Positions 1-6,576 of a DNA stretch of 37,559 bases are shown in pieces. The position numbers and the translations under genes were made by a program. The first letter of the stretch is position 1, and each line of letters starts with the position of its first letter. Location: assembly GCA_944385405.1 (NCBI GenBank), contig CALWXB010000018.1, forward strand, positions 1 through 37,559, read 5' to 3'. Below the pieces are notes generated by a model. The model was not told where the DNA came from. It did not search any database and saw only the letters and a list, made by a program, of their open reading frames with translations. The stretch is from an uncultured Oscillospiraceae bacterium (GTDB lineage: Bacteria; Bacillota; Clostridia; Oscillospirales; Oscillospiraceae).

Positions 1-782
1 GGCTGGTTTACACCGCCGGTCTTGACGCTCTCCACCAGGGCCTGCATCTCCGCGTCATCCCGCACCTCGAAGGGGTGATCCTTAAAGGCGTGGAGTTCGG
101 ACAGGTCAAGATAGACGATCTCCTCCTTGACCGGACGGGTGGCGTCCCTGGGCTCGGTGGGCTGCTCCGGCATTGTGGGTTTAGGCTCCACAGTAGGAGC
201 GGCCTTGCCGCTGCCCGGAGTGCGGGAATCCTTCTTCTTGGCCGGGGCCGAGAGCCCGGCCCCCTTGCCTTGGGACTTCTTGTCCCGAGGGGAAGCCTTG
301 CCGGGAGCGGATTTGTCATCCTTGGGCGGGCGGCCCCGGCGGGGCGTGGGTGCCTCCGGCTGCTTGCCTTTGTCCGGAGCTGGAGCCTTTTCCGGTGGCT
401 TGCTCTTTGCTGTCCCATCACGGGCGGCGGCGAAGTCCACCACCTTCCCGGCGGGGGTGGGATCTCCCATGCCGGGGATCGTGACCTGTTGATCCGTTTT
501 GCCCGGCTGGGGCTTGTCCTCTTTGGACGGAGTGCGATTGTCTTTACCTTTGGGATTGTCCTGTTTAGGTGGAGCGGGTTGCTCCGCTCCAGGAGCGGGA
601 GCCTTTTCTGCCGCGGGGGGTGCCGCTGCCTTGGGCGCACCCTCTACCGCAGGTTCCTCCGGTTTAGATGGGGAAGGCTGTTCCGGCGCAGCCGGTCCTT
701 CCTTCATGGGCTCCGTGTTCTCCGCCTTGACGGGCTCGTTTACCTTCCCAGCATCGGGAATGTTCTTTTTGTCGTCAGACAA
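1..782 (-). CDS. ParB/RepB-type partition protein, 3' end outside window
   Basis: The gene starts with TTG at 782-780, preceded by an AAAGGAGG ribosome site, and stays open for 260 codons until the left window edge. Residues 1-220 are low-complexity, rich in Pro, Lys, Ala and Glu, and probably disordered. They contain a basic GRP core (RRGRPPK, about 148-154) resembling an AT-hook. From about residue 221 the sequence (IVYLDLSELHAFKDHPFEVR, then a helix ending ESVKTGGVNQ) matches the start of the ParB N-terminal nuclease/CTPase-like fold. ParB proteins with long Pro-rich leaders are typical of integrative conjugative elements in Firmicutes; that this one belongs to such an element is inference, since the rest lies outside the window. 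No in-frame ATG exists near the ribosome site, so TTG is the only sensible start. Confidence 0.8.
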   Translation of the reverse strand, partial: MSDDKKNIPDAGKVNEPVKAENTEPMKEGPAAPEQPSPSKPEEPAVEGAPKAAAPPAAEKAPAPGAEQPAPPKQDNPKGKDNRTPSKEDKPQPGKTDQQVTIPGMGDPTPAGKVVDFAAARDGTAKSKPPEKAPAPDKGKQPEAPTPRRGRPPKDDKSAPGKASPRDKKSQGKGAGLSAPAKKKDSRTPGSGKAAPTVEPKPTMPEQPTEPRDATRPVKEEIVYLDLSELHAFKDHPFEVRDDAEMQALVESVKTGGVNQ

Positions 783-814
783 TGAAAAACCTCCTTTGTC
801 GTGAAATAGAAAAA

Positions 815-836
815 GCAAGCCGTCAATCTGGCTTGC
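815..836 (-). terminator. Terminator/attenuator hairpin in parB leader
   Basis: Read on the minus strand, a 7-bp GC-rich stem (GCAAGCC/GGCTTGC, 8-nt loop) is followed directly by TTTTT. It sits only about 30 nt upstream of the parB ribosome site, which suggests either attenuation of parB or the end of an upstream minus-strand gene that has since been displaced by the retron. Confidence 0.55.
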
Positions 837-877
837 AATGGAATATCACTTCCTCCCTGTATGTCAATATATAAAGA

Positions 878-904
878 CGTTACCAATAGTCCTGTTTGGT
901 AACG
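878..904. repeat. Inverted repeat between parB and retron
   Basis: A perfect 9-bp inverted repeat (CGTTACCAA/TTGGTAACG) with a 9-nt spacer lies in the divergent intergenic region. It could be an operator for parB or a short hairpin; nothing in the sequence decides between these. A TTGACA-like -35 for parB (minus strand, 862-867) lies next to it, but the matching -10 is weak. Confidence 0.4.
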
Positions 905-944
905 CACTTTCTCAATTTTATTTCTGTCCTTTTTCTTTGACTTC

Positions 945-953
945 TGGTATAAT
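945..953 (+). promoter_or_regulatory. Extended -10 promoter of the retron
   Basis: TGG followed by a perfect TATAAT (948-953) forms an extended -10 element; no good -35 is seen 17 nt upstream. The expected start at about 959-960 coincides with the first base of the retron a1 repeat, which supports both calls. Confidence 0.7.
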
Positions 954-958
954 CAGGT

Positions 959-1112
959 TGAAAGGTGCAGGGAAATTGTTTTTCGTTAGCGATACTGCAA
1001 CGTAATAATTCAACGCCAGAGAGATATTCCTTATCCATTGTGTGCATCTCCGTCGTTGTCCTTATACATCGTATGCATGCAGTCAGAAGGTAGAATTTCC
1101 CTGCGCCTTTCA
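959..1112 (+). ncRNA. Retron msr-msd non-coding RNA
   Basis: The segment is bounded by a 19-bp inverted repeat, 959-977 (a1) and 1094-1112 (a2), complementary throughout with one G-U pair; such a1/a2 pairing delimits retron ncRNAs. Shortly after a1 comes TTAGC (986-990), the motif that in known retrons carries the 2'-5' branching guanosine, here G989. The 3' part contains a long hairpin, outer arms 1037-1047 and 1073-1083 (11 pairs including wobbles) with an inner CGTTGT/ACATCG stem, in the position of the msd. The RNA ends 15 nt before the reverse transcriptase start, the usual retron arrangement. Exact msr/msd borders and the RT-DNA length cannot be fixed by eye. Confidence 0.85.
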
Positions 1113-1127
1113 CTTTTGAGGTGAGTT

Positions 1128-2813
1128 ATGGAAAGAGAAACAAATAAAGAATTATTTTTTAAATTAAAAACACGAGAAGATGTCGCAACACTTTTAGGTA
1201 TTTCTGAAAGAAGTTTGCGATACTTTCTTTATAAAAGACGCCCAGAAAATATGTATCACACTTTCATAGTTACAAAGAAAAATGGTGGAACTCGTGAGAT
1301 TTCTGCTCCAGATAAAGAACTAAAAGAGATACAGCGCAAACTATCTAAAGTTCTTACTGAAGTGTATGAACCAAAGGTCTGTGCATATGGTTTTATTCAA
1401 ACGAAGAATAATACTAAAAATGCAATGCAGCACACAAAAAAGGCCTTAGTGTTGAATATTGATTTAAAGGATTTTTTCTCACAAATTCATTTTGGGCGAG
1501 TTCGTGGCATGTTAATGAGTGCTCCGTATGGAATAGAAGAAAAGGCAGCCACAACAATAGCACAGATCGCGTGTTTTAACGGAAGATTACCGCAGGGTGC
1601 TCCTTCATCTCCGGTTATTACCAACATGATTTGTGTTCCCTTGGATAACGCGCTAATGCGTTTGGCCAAAAGTACAAGTTGCATTTACACAAGGTATGCT
1701 GACGATATTACCTTTTCAACATACAAACATGAATTTGATAAATCATTAGTGTATGTAGAAAATGGAAAAATCCATATCGGTGATAGATTGGCGGAGATAC
1801 TTGGCAAACACTCATTTATAGTTAATTCTCAGAAGATTACTTTGCGTTCTCGTATAAATAGGCAAGAGGTTACTGGACTAACTGTAAATGAGTTTCCTAA
1901 TGTGCGGCGCACCTATATCAAAAAATTGCGAGCAATACTACATAGTTGCGAGAAATATGGAATTATTGAGGCTGCTAAAATATATGTAAAAAAAGGGCTA
2001 TGTAAAAATCCAAAGATATGTTCTATTATTGATAATGGTGATTCAGAAGAAGTCGTAACAGAATGGTTCAAAAAAGTCCTTACCGGAAAAGTGCGGTACA
2101 TTAAGCAAGTAAAAGGACCTCGAAGTTTAACATATTTGACCTATGCACAAAAAGTAAATCTATTGTTTCAAGAAAATCTTTTTGACCTCACAGAACTTGA
2201 CCGCTTTGAAAGAACGATCAAAAATGCTACATTTATTTTGCAATACGATAGTGATGAAAATTGCATTCAAGGCAGCGCATTTTATTTATCAGGTGTAGGG
2301 TTGTTGACGAGTTATCACGTTACAGAAGGAGGGGAATTTTTTAAGGTCTATACTGTAGATACGTATGATAACACTCAGTTGGGAATAATCGGGAAAGAAC
2401 TTAATGAAATATCTTCAGATAGAACTATTGATTATGCTGCATATAAACCTCCGTTTGATATAAATGACGAATTAACCTTTAAATGTGGTGATAGCACTAA
2501 AATTAAAATTGGCGATCAGGTTACTATTATTGGCTATCCAAACCATCAGGAAGGGAACTCTCCATACGTACAGTCATGTAGTATCACGAGTAAAAAATAT
2601 TTTCAAGGAGCGCCATTTTTTACAGTGAGTGGTCGTATTGTGCATGGGGCGAGTGGAGGTGTTGTTTTAAATTTCCAGAATGAAATTATCGGAATAATAA
2701 AGGGTGGAATAGTTACTATTGCCGATGACAGCGAGAATGAAAATCAAGGATTTATTCCGTTGCACTTGGTTTTGGAACATCTGGAGGTTAGTGCAGGTAA
2801 TAGCAATGGATAA
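1128..2813 (+). CDS. Retron reverse transcriptase fused to trypsin-like protease
   Basis: A 561-residue protein. The N-terminal 330 residues are a retron-type reverse transcriptase: the retron-specific NAxxH motif of region X (NAMQH, 98-102), the motif 3 LNIDLKDFF (109-117), QGAPSSP (156-162), the catalytic YADD (190-193), and the VTG of region Y (248-250). It should extend from the branching G of the upstream ncRNA to make msDNA. Residues about 365-550 resemble a chymotrypsin/trypsin-like serine protease with a full candidate triad: His397 in LLTSYHVTEG, Asp435 in DRTIDYAAYK, and Ser509 in HGASGG. The protease would be the effector of an anti-phage retron; that role is inferred from known retron RT-effector architectures. 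Start ATG follows GAGGTG. Base composition is strongly AT-rich compared with neighbours, indicating transfer. No separate effector gene follows. Confidence 0.92.
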   Translation: MERETNKELFFKLKTREDVATLLGISERSLRYFLYKRRPENMYHTFIVTKKNGGTREISAPDKELKEIQRKLSKVLTEVYEPKVCAYGFIQTKNNTKNAMQHTKKALVLNIDLKDFFSQIHFGRVRGMLMSAPYGIEEKAATTIAQIACFNGRLPQGAPSSPVITNMICVPLDNALMRLAKSTSCIYTRYADDITFSTYKHEFDKSLVYVENGKIHIGDRLAEILGKHSFIVNSQKITLRSRINRQEVTGLTVNEFPNVRRTYIKKLRAILHSCEKYGIIEAAKIYVKKGLCKNPKICSIIDNGDSEEVVTEWFKKVLTGKVRYIKQVKGPRSLTYLTYAQKVNLLFQENLFDLTELDRFERTIKNATFILQYDSDENCIQGSAFYLSGVGLLTSYHVTEGGEFFKVYTVDTYDNTQLGIIGKELNEISSDRTIDYAAYKPPFDINDELTFKCGDSTKIKIGDQVTIIGYPNHQEGNSPYVQSCSITSKKYFQGAPFFTVSGRIVHGASGGVVLNFQNEIIGIIKGGIVTIADDSENENQGFIPLHLVLEHLEVSAGNSNG

Positions 2814-2924
2814 AGTTGAGCTGTCTTTGCTAAATCTGAAGTATTCCAAATAATCAAGGATGTTTGCTGACTGTGCTCAGGCAGCTACTTAATTTTTAGG
2901 ATAAAAACCTCTTGCTGACGGCTT

Positions 2925-2972
2925 GCAAACCATTGATATGACTGGATTTTTCCAAGTCCTATAATTACACTC
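2925..2972. repeat. Direct repeat copy A (48 bp)
   Basis: Begins GCAAACCATTGATATGAC and matches 4044-4091 with about eight mismatches in 48. The two copies bracket the barnase/barstar cassette and each lies just before a terminator. The similarity fades but continues upstream. Confidence 0.75.
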
Positions 2973-2977
2973 GGACC

Positions 2978-3015
2978 ATCGGAGTATCCTTTGGGATACT
3001 CCGATTTTTTATTTT
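2978..3015 (+). terminator. Rho-independent terminator after retron RT
   Basis: A perfect 12-bp stem (2978-2989/2994-3005) with a TTTG loop followed by TTTTTATTTTT. It lies 165 bases after the reverse transcriptase stop. The stretch 2814-2977 between them holds no gene, only repeat copy A. Confidence 0.9.
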
Positions 3016-3033
3016 TAAAATTGTTCTGGGATA

Positions 3034-3064
3034 GTTGCACGGAAACGTGCAGCTTTTATCTTTT
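3034..3064 (+). terminator. Second terminator-like hairpin
   Basis: An 8-bp stem (GTTGCACG/CGTGCAGC, one G-U pair) with a GAAA tetraloop is followed by TTTTATCTTTT. It backs up the terminator just upstream and isolates the toxin remnant from the retron transcript. Confidence 0.55.
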
Positions 3065-3070
3065 AGGTGC

Positions 3071-3105
3071 CTATATGTAGAATCCTAGTTTTACATATAG
3101 GAGGA
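3071..3105 (+). promoter_or_regulatory. Hairpin abutting ribosome site of toxin remnant
   Basis: A perfect 9-bp inverted repeat (CTATATGTA/TACATATAG, 3071-3079 and 3092-3100) ends directly at the AGGAGG ribosome site (3100-3105). Pairing of the 3' arm could limit ribosome access. Spacing favours the GTG at 3110 or the ATG at 3108. Confidence 0.4.
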
Positions 3106-3107
3106 AA

Positions 3108-3714
3108 ATGTGTGTACATTGTCAAGAAAACAGGTTATATTATCAAGTAATTATTTCAGCAGCCATATTTTTCGTAAAGCGGCAAGAGTCACTTATGAAA
3201 GCAGGCTATGGAAAATTTGGCGGGCAATGATCACATCAGGGACGTGCTATTATTGCGCATCCATGAATGCAGGATTCTTGCAGTTGATGACCCAAGAATT
3301 TTGGAAATTCCAGTCCACCCCAATTGTAAATGTTATATAGAATCACTCTCTGCCATTGTGGCTGGTACAGCAATAATGGCGGGAACTGATGGCGTAGATT
3401 TATATGTTGCACACCACGGTGTCTTGCCCAATCACTATCTTACACAGGCACAAGCAAAGAACGCAGGATGGAATAAACTACTCGGAAATTTAGCTGAAGT
3501 ATTGCCAGGGCGAATGATCGGCGGTGATGTGTTTGAAAATCGGAAGCACAAATTGCCCGAAAGCCCGGGACGTATATGATATGAAGCAGACTTTGATTAT
3601 GATGGGGGTTATCGAAATAACTGCCGTCTTCTTTACGCTAATGATGGTCTGCTGTTTGTTACATACGACCATTATATGTCATTTTGCGAAATTGGATTGG
3701 AGAACTGTGTATGA
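3108..3714 (+). pseudogene. Decayed MuF-type barnase ribonuclease toxin
   Basis: Three pieces of one protein are visible. In the first frame, TYESRLWKIWRAMITSGT leads into CYYCASMN; after an apparent 1-base deletion near 3270 the next frame continues RILAVDDPRI and HPNCKCYIE, a Cys/His pattern typical of the C-terminus of phage MuF-like minor head proteins. The same frame then enters a barnase domain (LPNHYLTQAQAKNAGW, GNLAEVLPG, IGGDVFENR, LPESPGR). A TGA at 3577-3579 replaces the Trp of barnase's W-x-E-A-D; after it the frame stays open to 3714 and encodes the whole catalytic part (YEADFDYDGGYRNNCR, YDHYMSF) with the residues equivalent to Glu73, Arg83, Arg87 and His102. The final TGA overlaps the barstar ATG. 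The toxin should be inactive unless the stop is read through or is a sequence error. N-terminal carrier sequence is missing or unrecognisable. Confidence 0.85.
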
Positions 3715-4016
3715 ATACAATTACTCTTGATTTTTCAGGCATCAAATCATATTGGGAACTACACGGATATCTCAAAGAGATCTTTCGGCTCCCGGACTAT
3801 TATGGTCATAATATGGATGCATTATGGGATTGTCTGTATTGTTGCTATGATTGTTCGACTACACTTATTCTGAAGAATCTTTCAGCCATTCCAAAAGAGT
3901 TGACACCCGAAATAAAAATGATGCTCGAATTATTCCGTGATCTAGAGAAAAAAGACGGAGTGAATGTTGTAATCGAACACGCAGGAGCTGCTGATATTTC
4001 GGATTATTTGATTTGA
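3711..4016 (+). CDS. Barstar-family ribonuclease inhibitor (immunity protein)
   Basis: A 101-residue protein. LPDYYGHNMDALWDCL (about 28-43) matches the barstar signature LPEYYGxNLDALWDCL, the helix and loop that plug the barnase active site, and overall length fits barstar (about 90 residues). The start is the ATG at 3711, which overlaps the stop of the toxin frame (ATGA), implying translational coupling. An in-frame ATG at 3684 lies inside the toxin and is rejected. Unlike the toxin, this gene is intact. It may protect against barnase toxins of related strains or phages, an inference common for orphan immunity genes. Confidence 0.92.
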   Translation: MNTITLDFSGIKSYWELHGYLKEIFRLPDYYGHNMDALWDCLYCCYDCSTTLILKNLSAIPKELTPEIKMMLELFRDLEKKDGVNVVIEHAGAADISDYLI

Positions 4017-4043
4017 TTGGATAAAGCACCTTGCCTGCTGCTC

Positions 4044-4091
4044 GCAAACCATGGATATGACGAGATTTTTCCAAGTCCTATCATTGTGCTC
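4044..4091. repeat. Direct repeat copy B (48 bp)
   Basis: Second copy of the repeat at 2925-2972, beginning GCAAACCATGGATATGAC, 27 bases after the barstar stop. As with copy A, a terminator follows. The paired arrangement suggests a recombination edge for cassette exchange, or a conserved 3' flank shared by immunity cassettes. Confidence 0.75.
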
Positions 4092-4115
4092 CGATTGAAA
4101 CGGTGCTTTGAGGAA

Positions 4116-4154
4116 ACAAGGGCGGGGGGGCAATTTCCCCGCCCTTGTCTTTTT
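4116..4154 (+). terminator. Terminator after barstar
   Basis: A 12-bp stem (ACAAGGGCGGGG/CCCCGCCCTTGT, 4116-4127 and 4137-4148) followed by CTTTTT. Confidence 0.88.
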
Positions 4155-4173
4155 GCCTGCGGTTTGATATAAT
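4145..4173 (+). promoter_or_regulatory. Sigma-A-type promoter of broken lipoprotein gene
   Basis: TTGTCT (4145-4150), a 17-base spacer and a perfect TATAAT (4168-4173). The -35 overlaps the terminator just upstream. A GGAGG ribosome site and the ATG at 4207 follow. Confidence 0.65.
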
Positions 4174-4206
4174 TTGTGTGAAAATCATTGGTATGGAGGT
4201 GTTTTG

Positions 4207-4765
4207 ATGCGCCGCGGGTTTTTGGCGATCCTCTTTGCCGGCCTCATGCTGATCGCTGCGGGCTGCGGGCTGCGGGCAGTCGGGGAGCGCAGGGGTTTCT
4301 GGAGACCAGCAGATCCTTCCGGCGGAATCCTTTGACGCAGAAAACCTCTTTTTGCTGGAACGGCTGGAACACTCCTTCGCGGCGAACGGTGAAGAGGCCG
4401 CCATTGCCCTCTATACCTCTGCGCAGGTCGCATCGGACGGGCGAATGGGCTGGGACACCGGAGACCAGTGGACGCTTCTGGTGCAGCAGGGAGACCGGAC
4501 CTTCGTGCTTTTTGATGAATATGTCCAGTATGGCGAGGTACAGTTCTGGGTCTCTGATCTCAACCCGGATGAGGTCTTCAGTCCGGAACCCGCAGATCTG
4601 GAACAGCACATCTATGTGATGGTCACCACGGATGTAGGATTCACCCTGTATGACTATGTATGGGATGCGGAGGATGCTTGCTTTTGGAAGTCCGTTGCTC
4701 TCCAGCCGGACTATCAGTGGAACACCCGGCACTCCAATAAGTATACGGTTCCGGCAGCCTTTTGA
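4207..4765 (+). pseudogene. Small lipoprotein, frame broken by a 7-bp tandem repeat
   Basis: From the ATG at 4207 (GGAGG 8 nt upstream) the frame encodes a lipoprotein signal peptide, MRRGFLAILFAGLMLIAAGC, with the lipobox Cys at residue 20, then shifts and stops near 4335. The continuing frame, open to 4765, reads QSGSAGVSGDQQILPAESFD and then a soluble domain rich in acidic and aromatic residues (LYTSAQVASDG, WTLLVQQGDRTFVLFDEYVQ, YVMVTTDVGFTLYDYVW). Removing one GCTGCGG unit at 4255-4275 joins the two parts exactly. With the repair the protein would have about 183 residues. I do not recognise the soluble domain. It is either a recent pseudogene or a slippage-switched gene. A transcription unit of its own is likely, since it has its own promoter and terminator. 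Confidence 0.75.
4255..4275. repeat. Three tandem copies of heptamer GCTGCGG
   Basis: Perfect 7-bp triplication inside the lipobox codons of the lipoprotein gene. Two (or five) copies restore the reading frame; three break it. This is the structure expected at slipped-strand phase-variable loci. Confidence 0.85.
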
Positions 4766-4832
4766 AGCGGGTGAAACGGGAGTGGATGTTTCTGATGCTG
4801 AGAGTTGGGATCTGAGATCGGTGGGGGCACCG

Positions 4833-4866
4833 ACGGGAGCGGCCAGGAGGCCGCTCCCGTTTTTTG
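4833..4866 (+). terminator. Terminator after lipoprotein gene
   Basis: Perfect 12-bp stem (4833-4844/4849-4860), AGGA loop, followed by TTTTT. Confidence 0.9.
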
Positions 4867-4998
4867 TGTAAAGCCCCGGGATCCGGCCCCGCCGACGGAG
4901 ATGATGGGAAAATCCGGAGCCTCAGGGAAAAAGCGGATCCGTCTGGTGCATATTCCTGGGACGGAAAGCAAATATTACATGGAAAGAAGGTGATTCAT

Positions 4999-5640
4999 AT
5001 GCGAATTCCAAAGCACATCGGGATCATCCCGGACGGGAACCGCCGGTGGGCCAGACGTGCAGGGCTGGACAAGCAGGACGGCTATGTCCACGGCCTGGCG
5101 CCGGGGCTGGAGCTGCTGAGACTGGCAAGGGAAGCGGGGATCCGGGAGATCACGTATTATGGGTTTACAACGGACAATTGCGGAAGGCCTCCGGAGCAGG
5201 TGAAAGCTTTCTCCGGGGCATGTGCCGAAGCTGTAAAACGCATCGCGGCTGAACCCGTCTCCCTTCTCGTGGTAGGCGACGAGAAAGCGCCTGTATTTCC
5301 AAAGGAACTGCTGCCCTATACCACCCGCACGGACCTCAACGGCGGCGGCATCCGCGTCAATTTCCTTGTCAATTACGGATGGGAGTGGGATCTTGCCGCA
5401 TTGGATCGTCCCGGCATGGATCGCCGGAAGATCTGCGGCGCGCTTCGTTCACACGATATTTCCCGGGTGGATCTGATCATTCGCTGGGGCGGAATGCGCC
5501 GGTTGTCCGGCTTTTTGCCGGTGCAGTCCGTTTATGCGGACTTCTTTGTGGTGGATCGGCTGTGGCCCGACTTTCAGCCGGAGGATTTTTTTCAGGCGCT
5601 GCAGTGGTATCAGAAGCAGGATGTGACGCTGGGGGGTTAG
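4999..5640 (+). CDS. UppS-like cis-prenyltransferase, short and divergent
   Basis: A 213-residue member of the undecaprenyl diphosphate synthase family, which extends allylic diphosphates with isopentenyl diphosphate for cell-wall or other lipid carriers. It keeps the HIGIIPDGNRRWA block (6-18) with the catalytic Asp12, an FTTDN..RP segment, VVGD, NYGWEWDL and the C-terminal block ending LWPDF. It departs from the family in the C-terminal binding motif: the usual RTSGExRLSNF reads RWGGMRRLSGF (162-172), and YAE reads YAD. It is also about 30 residues shorter than housekeeping UppS. ATG 4999 follows GAAGGTG. An accessory paralogue seems more likely than the essential enzyme. It stands alone between two terminators. 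Confidence 0.8.
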   Translation: MRIPKHIGIIPDGNRRWARRAGLDKQDGYVHGLAPGLELLRLAREAGIREITYYGFTTDNCGRPPEQVKAFSGACAEAVKRIAAEPVSLLVVGDEKAPVFPKELLPYTTRTDLNGGGIRVNFLVNYGWEWDLAALDRPGMDRRKICGALRSHDISRVDLIIRWGGMRRLSGFLPVQSVYADFFVVDRLWPDFQPEDFFQALQWYQKQDVTLGG

Positions 5641-5763
5641 AGAGCTGCCTCTCCACCTTTCTGCAGAGAAACCGGTTTCCGCGTAGGAAAGCCCGGGAAG
5701 CGGATCTGGAACAGGGGGGACATATCGCACTCCGTTGCGGGGCCGACGGACGTGAGTGGGAAA

Positions 5764-5801
5764 AGAAGGGTGTCAGCGGCGATGACCGCTGACACCCTTC
5801 T
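5764..5801. terminator. Bidirectional terminator
   Basis: Perfect 16-bp stem (5764-5779/5786-5801) with a 6-nt loop, A-rich on the left and T-rich on the right, between the convergent uppS-like and gntR genes. Bases 5641-5763 contain no gene. Confidence 0.8.
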
Positions 5802-5844
5802 TTGAGGTACAAGAGCAAGGGGTTGGCCGGGAAGAAAAAGACCG

Positions 5845-6576
5845 TCACGACAGATCGGCAGAGGGCTCCGTGCCGCCGCTTTTCTCTGCAGAGGAATTGC
5901 TGCAGGAGGATACGCGGACTGCGTCGTAGTAAAGCAGCATACAGTGACTGCGGATATCTGCCAGCAGTTTTTCCTTGTCCTTGCGATAGAGATCTTCCAG
6001 AATGATTTTGTGCCGGTTTTCCTGAAGCTCCGGCGGGATCCTGGATTTGTTGTAGGATGTAATCAGCTGCATGCGGACCCGGAGCATTTCCCATATTTCA
6101 ATCAGCAGTTCATTTTCGCTGCGGCGGAAGAAAACGTCGTGAAACTGGGTGTCCGCGAAGCTGCTTTCATAAATGGAATGATATGTGGAGCGATTGGTGA
6201 GCTGTTCCGTATATTGCTGTAGAAGATCAAGATCCTTTTGCGAAAAATGGTGAAAGGCCATGTTTGCCGCAGCTACCTCCAGATCGGCGCGGACAGATGC
6301 AAAGTCACGGACGAATTTGGGGGTCAGGACCCGCACCATGGTGCCGCGGTAGGGAAAGACTTCGATGAGGCCTTCTTTTGCCAGCTGGGTAAAAGCGTAT
6401 CGGACCGGCGTGATGCTGACGCCCAGATTTTCTGCGAGTTTTGCCTCTACCATGCGTTCTCCGGGCAAAAAATCGTGATTGATAATGGCAATCCGCAATG
6501 CGCTGCAGACGCGTTCGCTGATGCTGGTTTCCGTACGTTCCGCTAAAATACTGGACAGGTTCCGTTCAGTTTCCAT
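5845..6576 (-). CDS. GntR-family regulator, FCD subfamily
   Basis: A 243-residue regulator. The N-terminal winged helix-turn-helix spans about 15-85 (MVEAKLAENLGVSITPVRYA, KEGLIEVFPYRGTMVRVL). Residues about 90-220 form the all-helical FCD ligand-binding domain, with FHDVFF supplying a candidate metal-binding His. FCD regulators usually sense organic acids and control the adjacent catabolic genes. It is divergent from the sulfatase cluster, with 335 bases between, which makes it the likely repressor of that cluster. The C-terminal 20 residues are Ser/Glu-rich and poorly conserved in appearance. Confidence 0.92.
   Translation of the reverse strand: METERNLSSILAERTETSISERVCSALRIAIINHDFLPGERMVEAKLAENLGVSITPVRYAFTQLAKEGLIEVFPYRGTMVRVLTPKFVRDFASVRADLEVAAANMAFHHFSQKDLDLLQQYTEQLTNRSTYHSIYESSFADTQFHDVFFRRSENELLIEIWEMLRVRMQLITSYNKSRIPPELQENRHKIILEDLYRKDKEKLLADIRSHCMLLYYDAVRVSSCSNSSAEKSGGTEPSADLS

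Noticed and set aside
880-1113. Minus-strand open frame of 77 codons upstream of the reverse transcriptase
   Set aside because: It lies across the retron ncRNA, has no ribosome site and no recognisable protein features.
1128-2813. Diversity-generating retroelement or group II intron
   Set aside because: The protein has retron-specific NAxxH and VTG motifs and an upstream a1/a2 ncRNA; no template/variable repeat pair, no maturase or HNH domain and no intron ends were seen.
3684-4016. Barstar starting at the ATG at 3684
   Set aside because: The extra nine residues are inside the toxin frame; the ATG at 3711 overlaps the toxin stop and matches the barstar N-terminus.
2925-4091. CRISPR array
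   Set aside because: Only two diverged repeat copies about 1.1 kb apart with genes between them; no short regular spacers.
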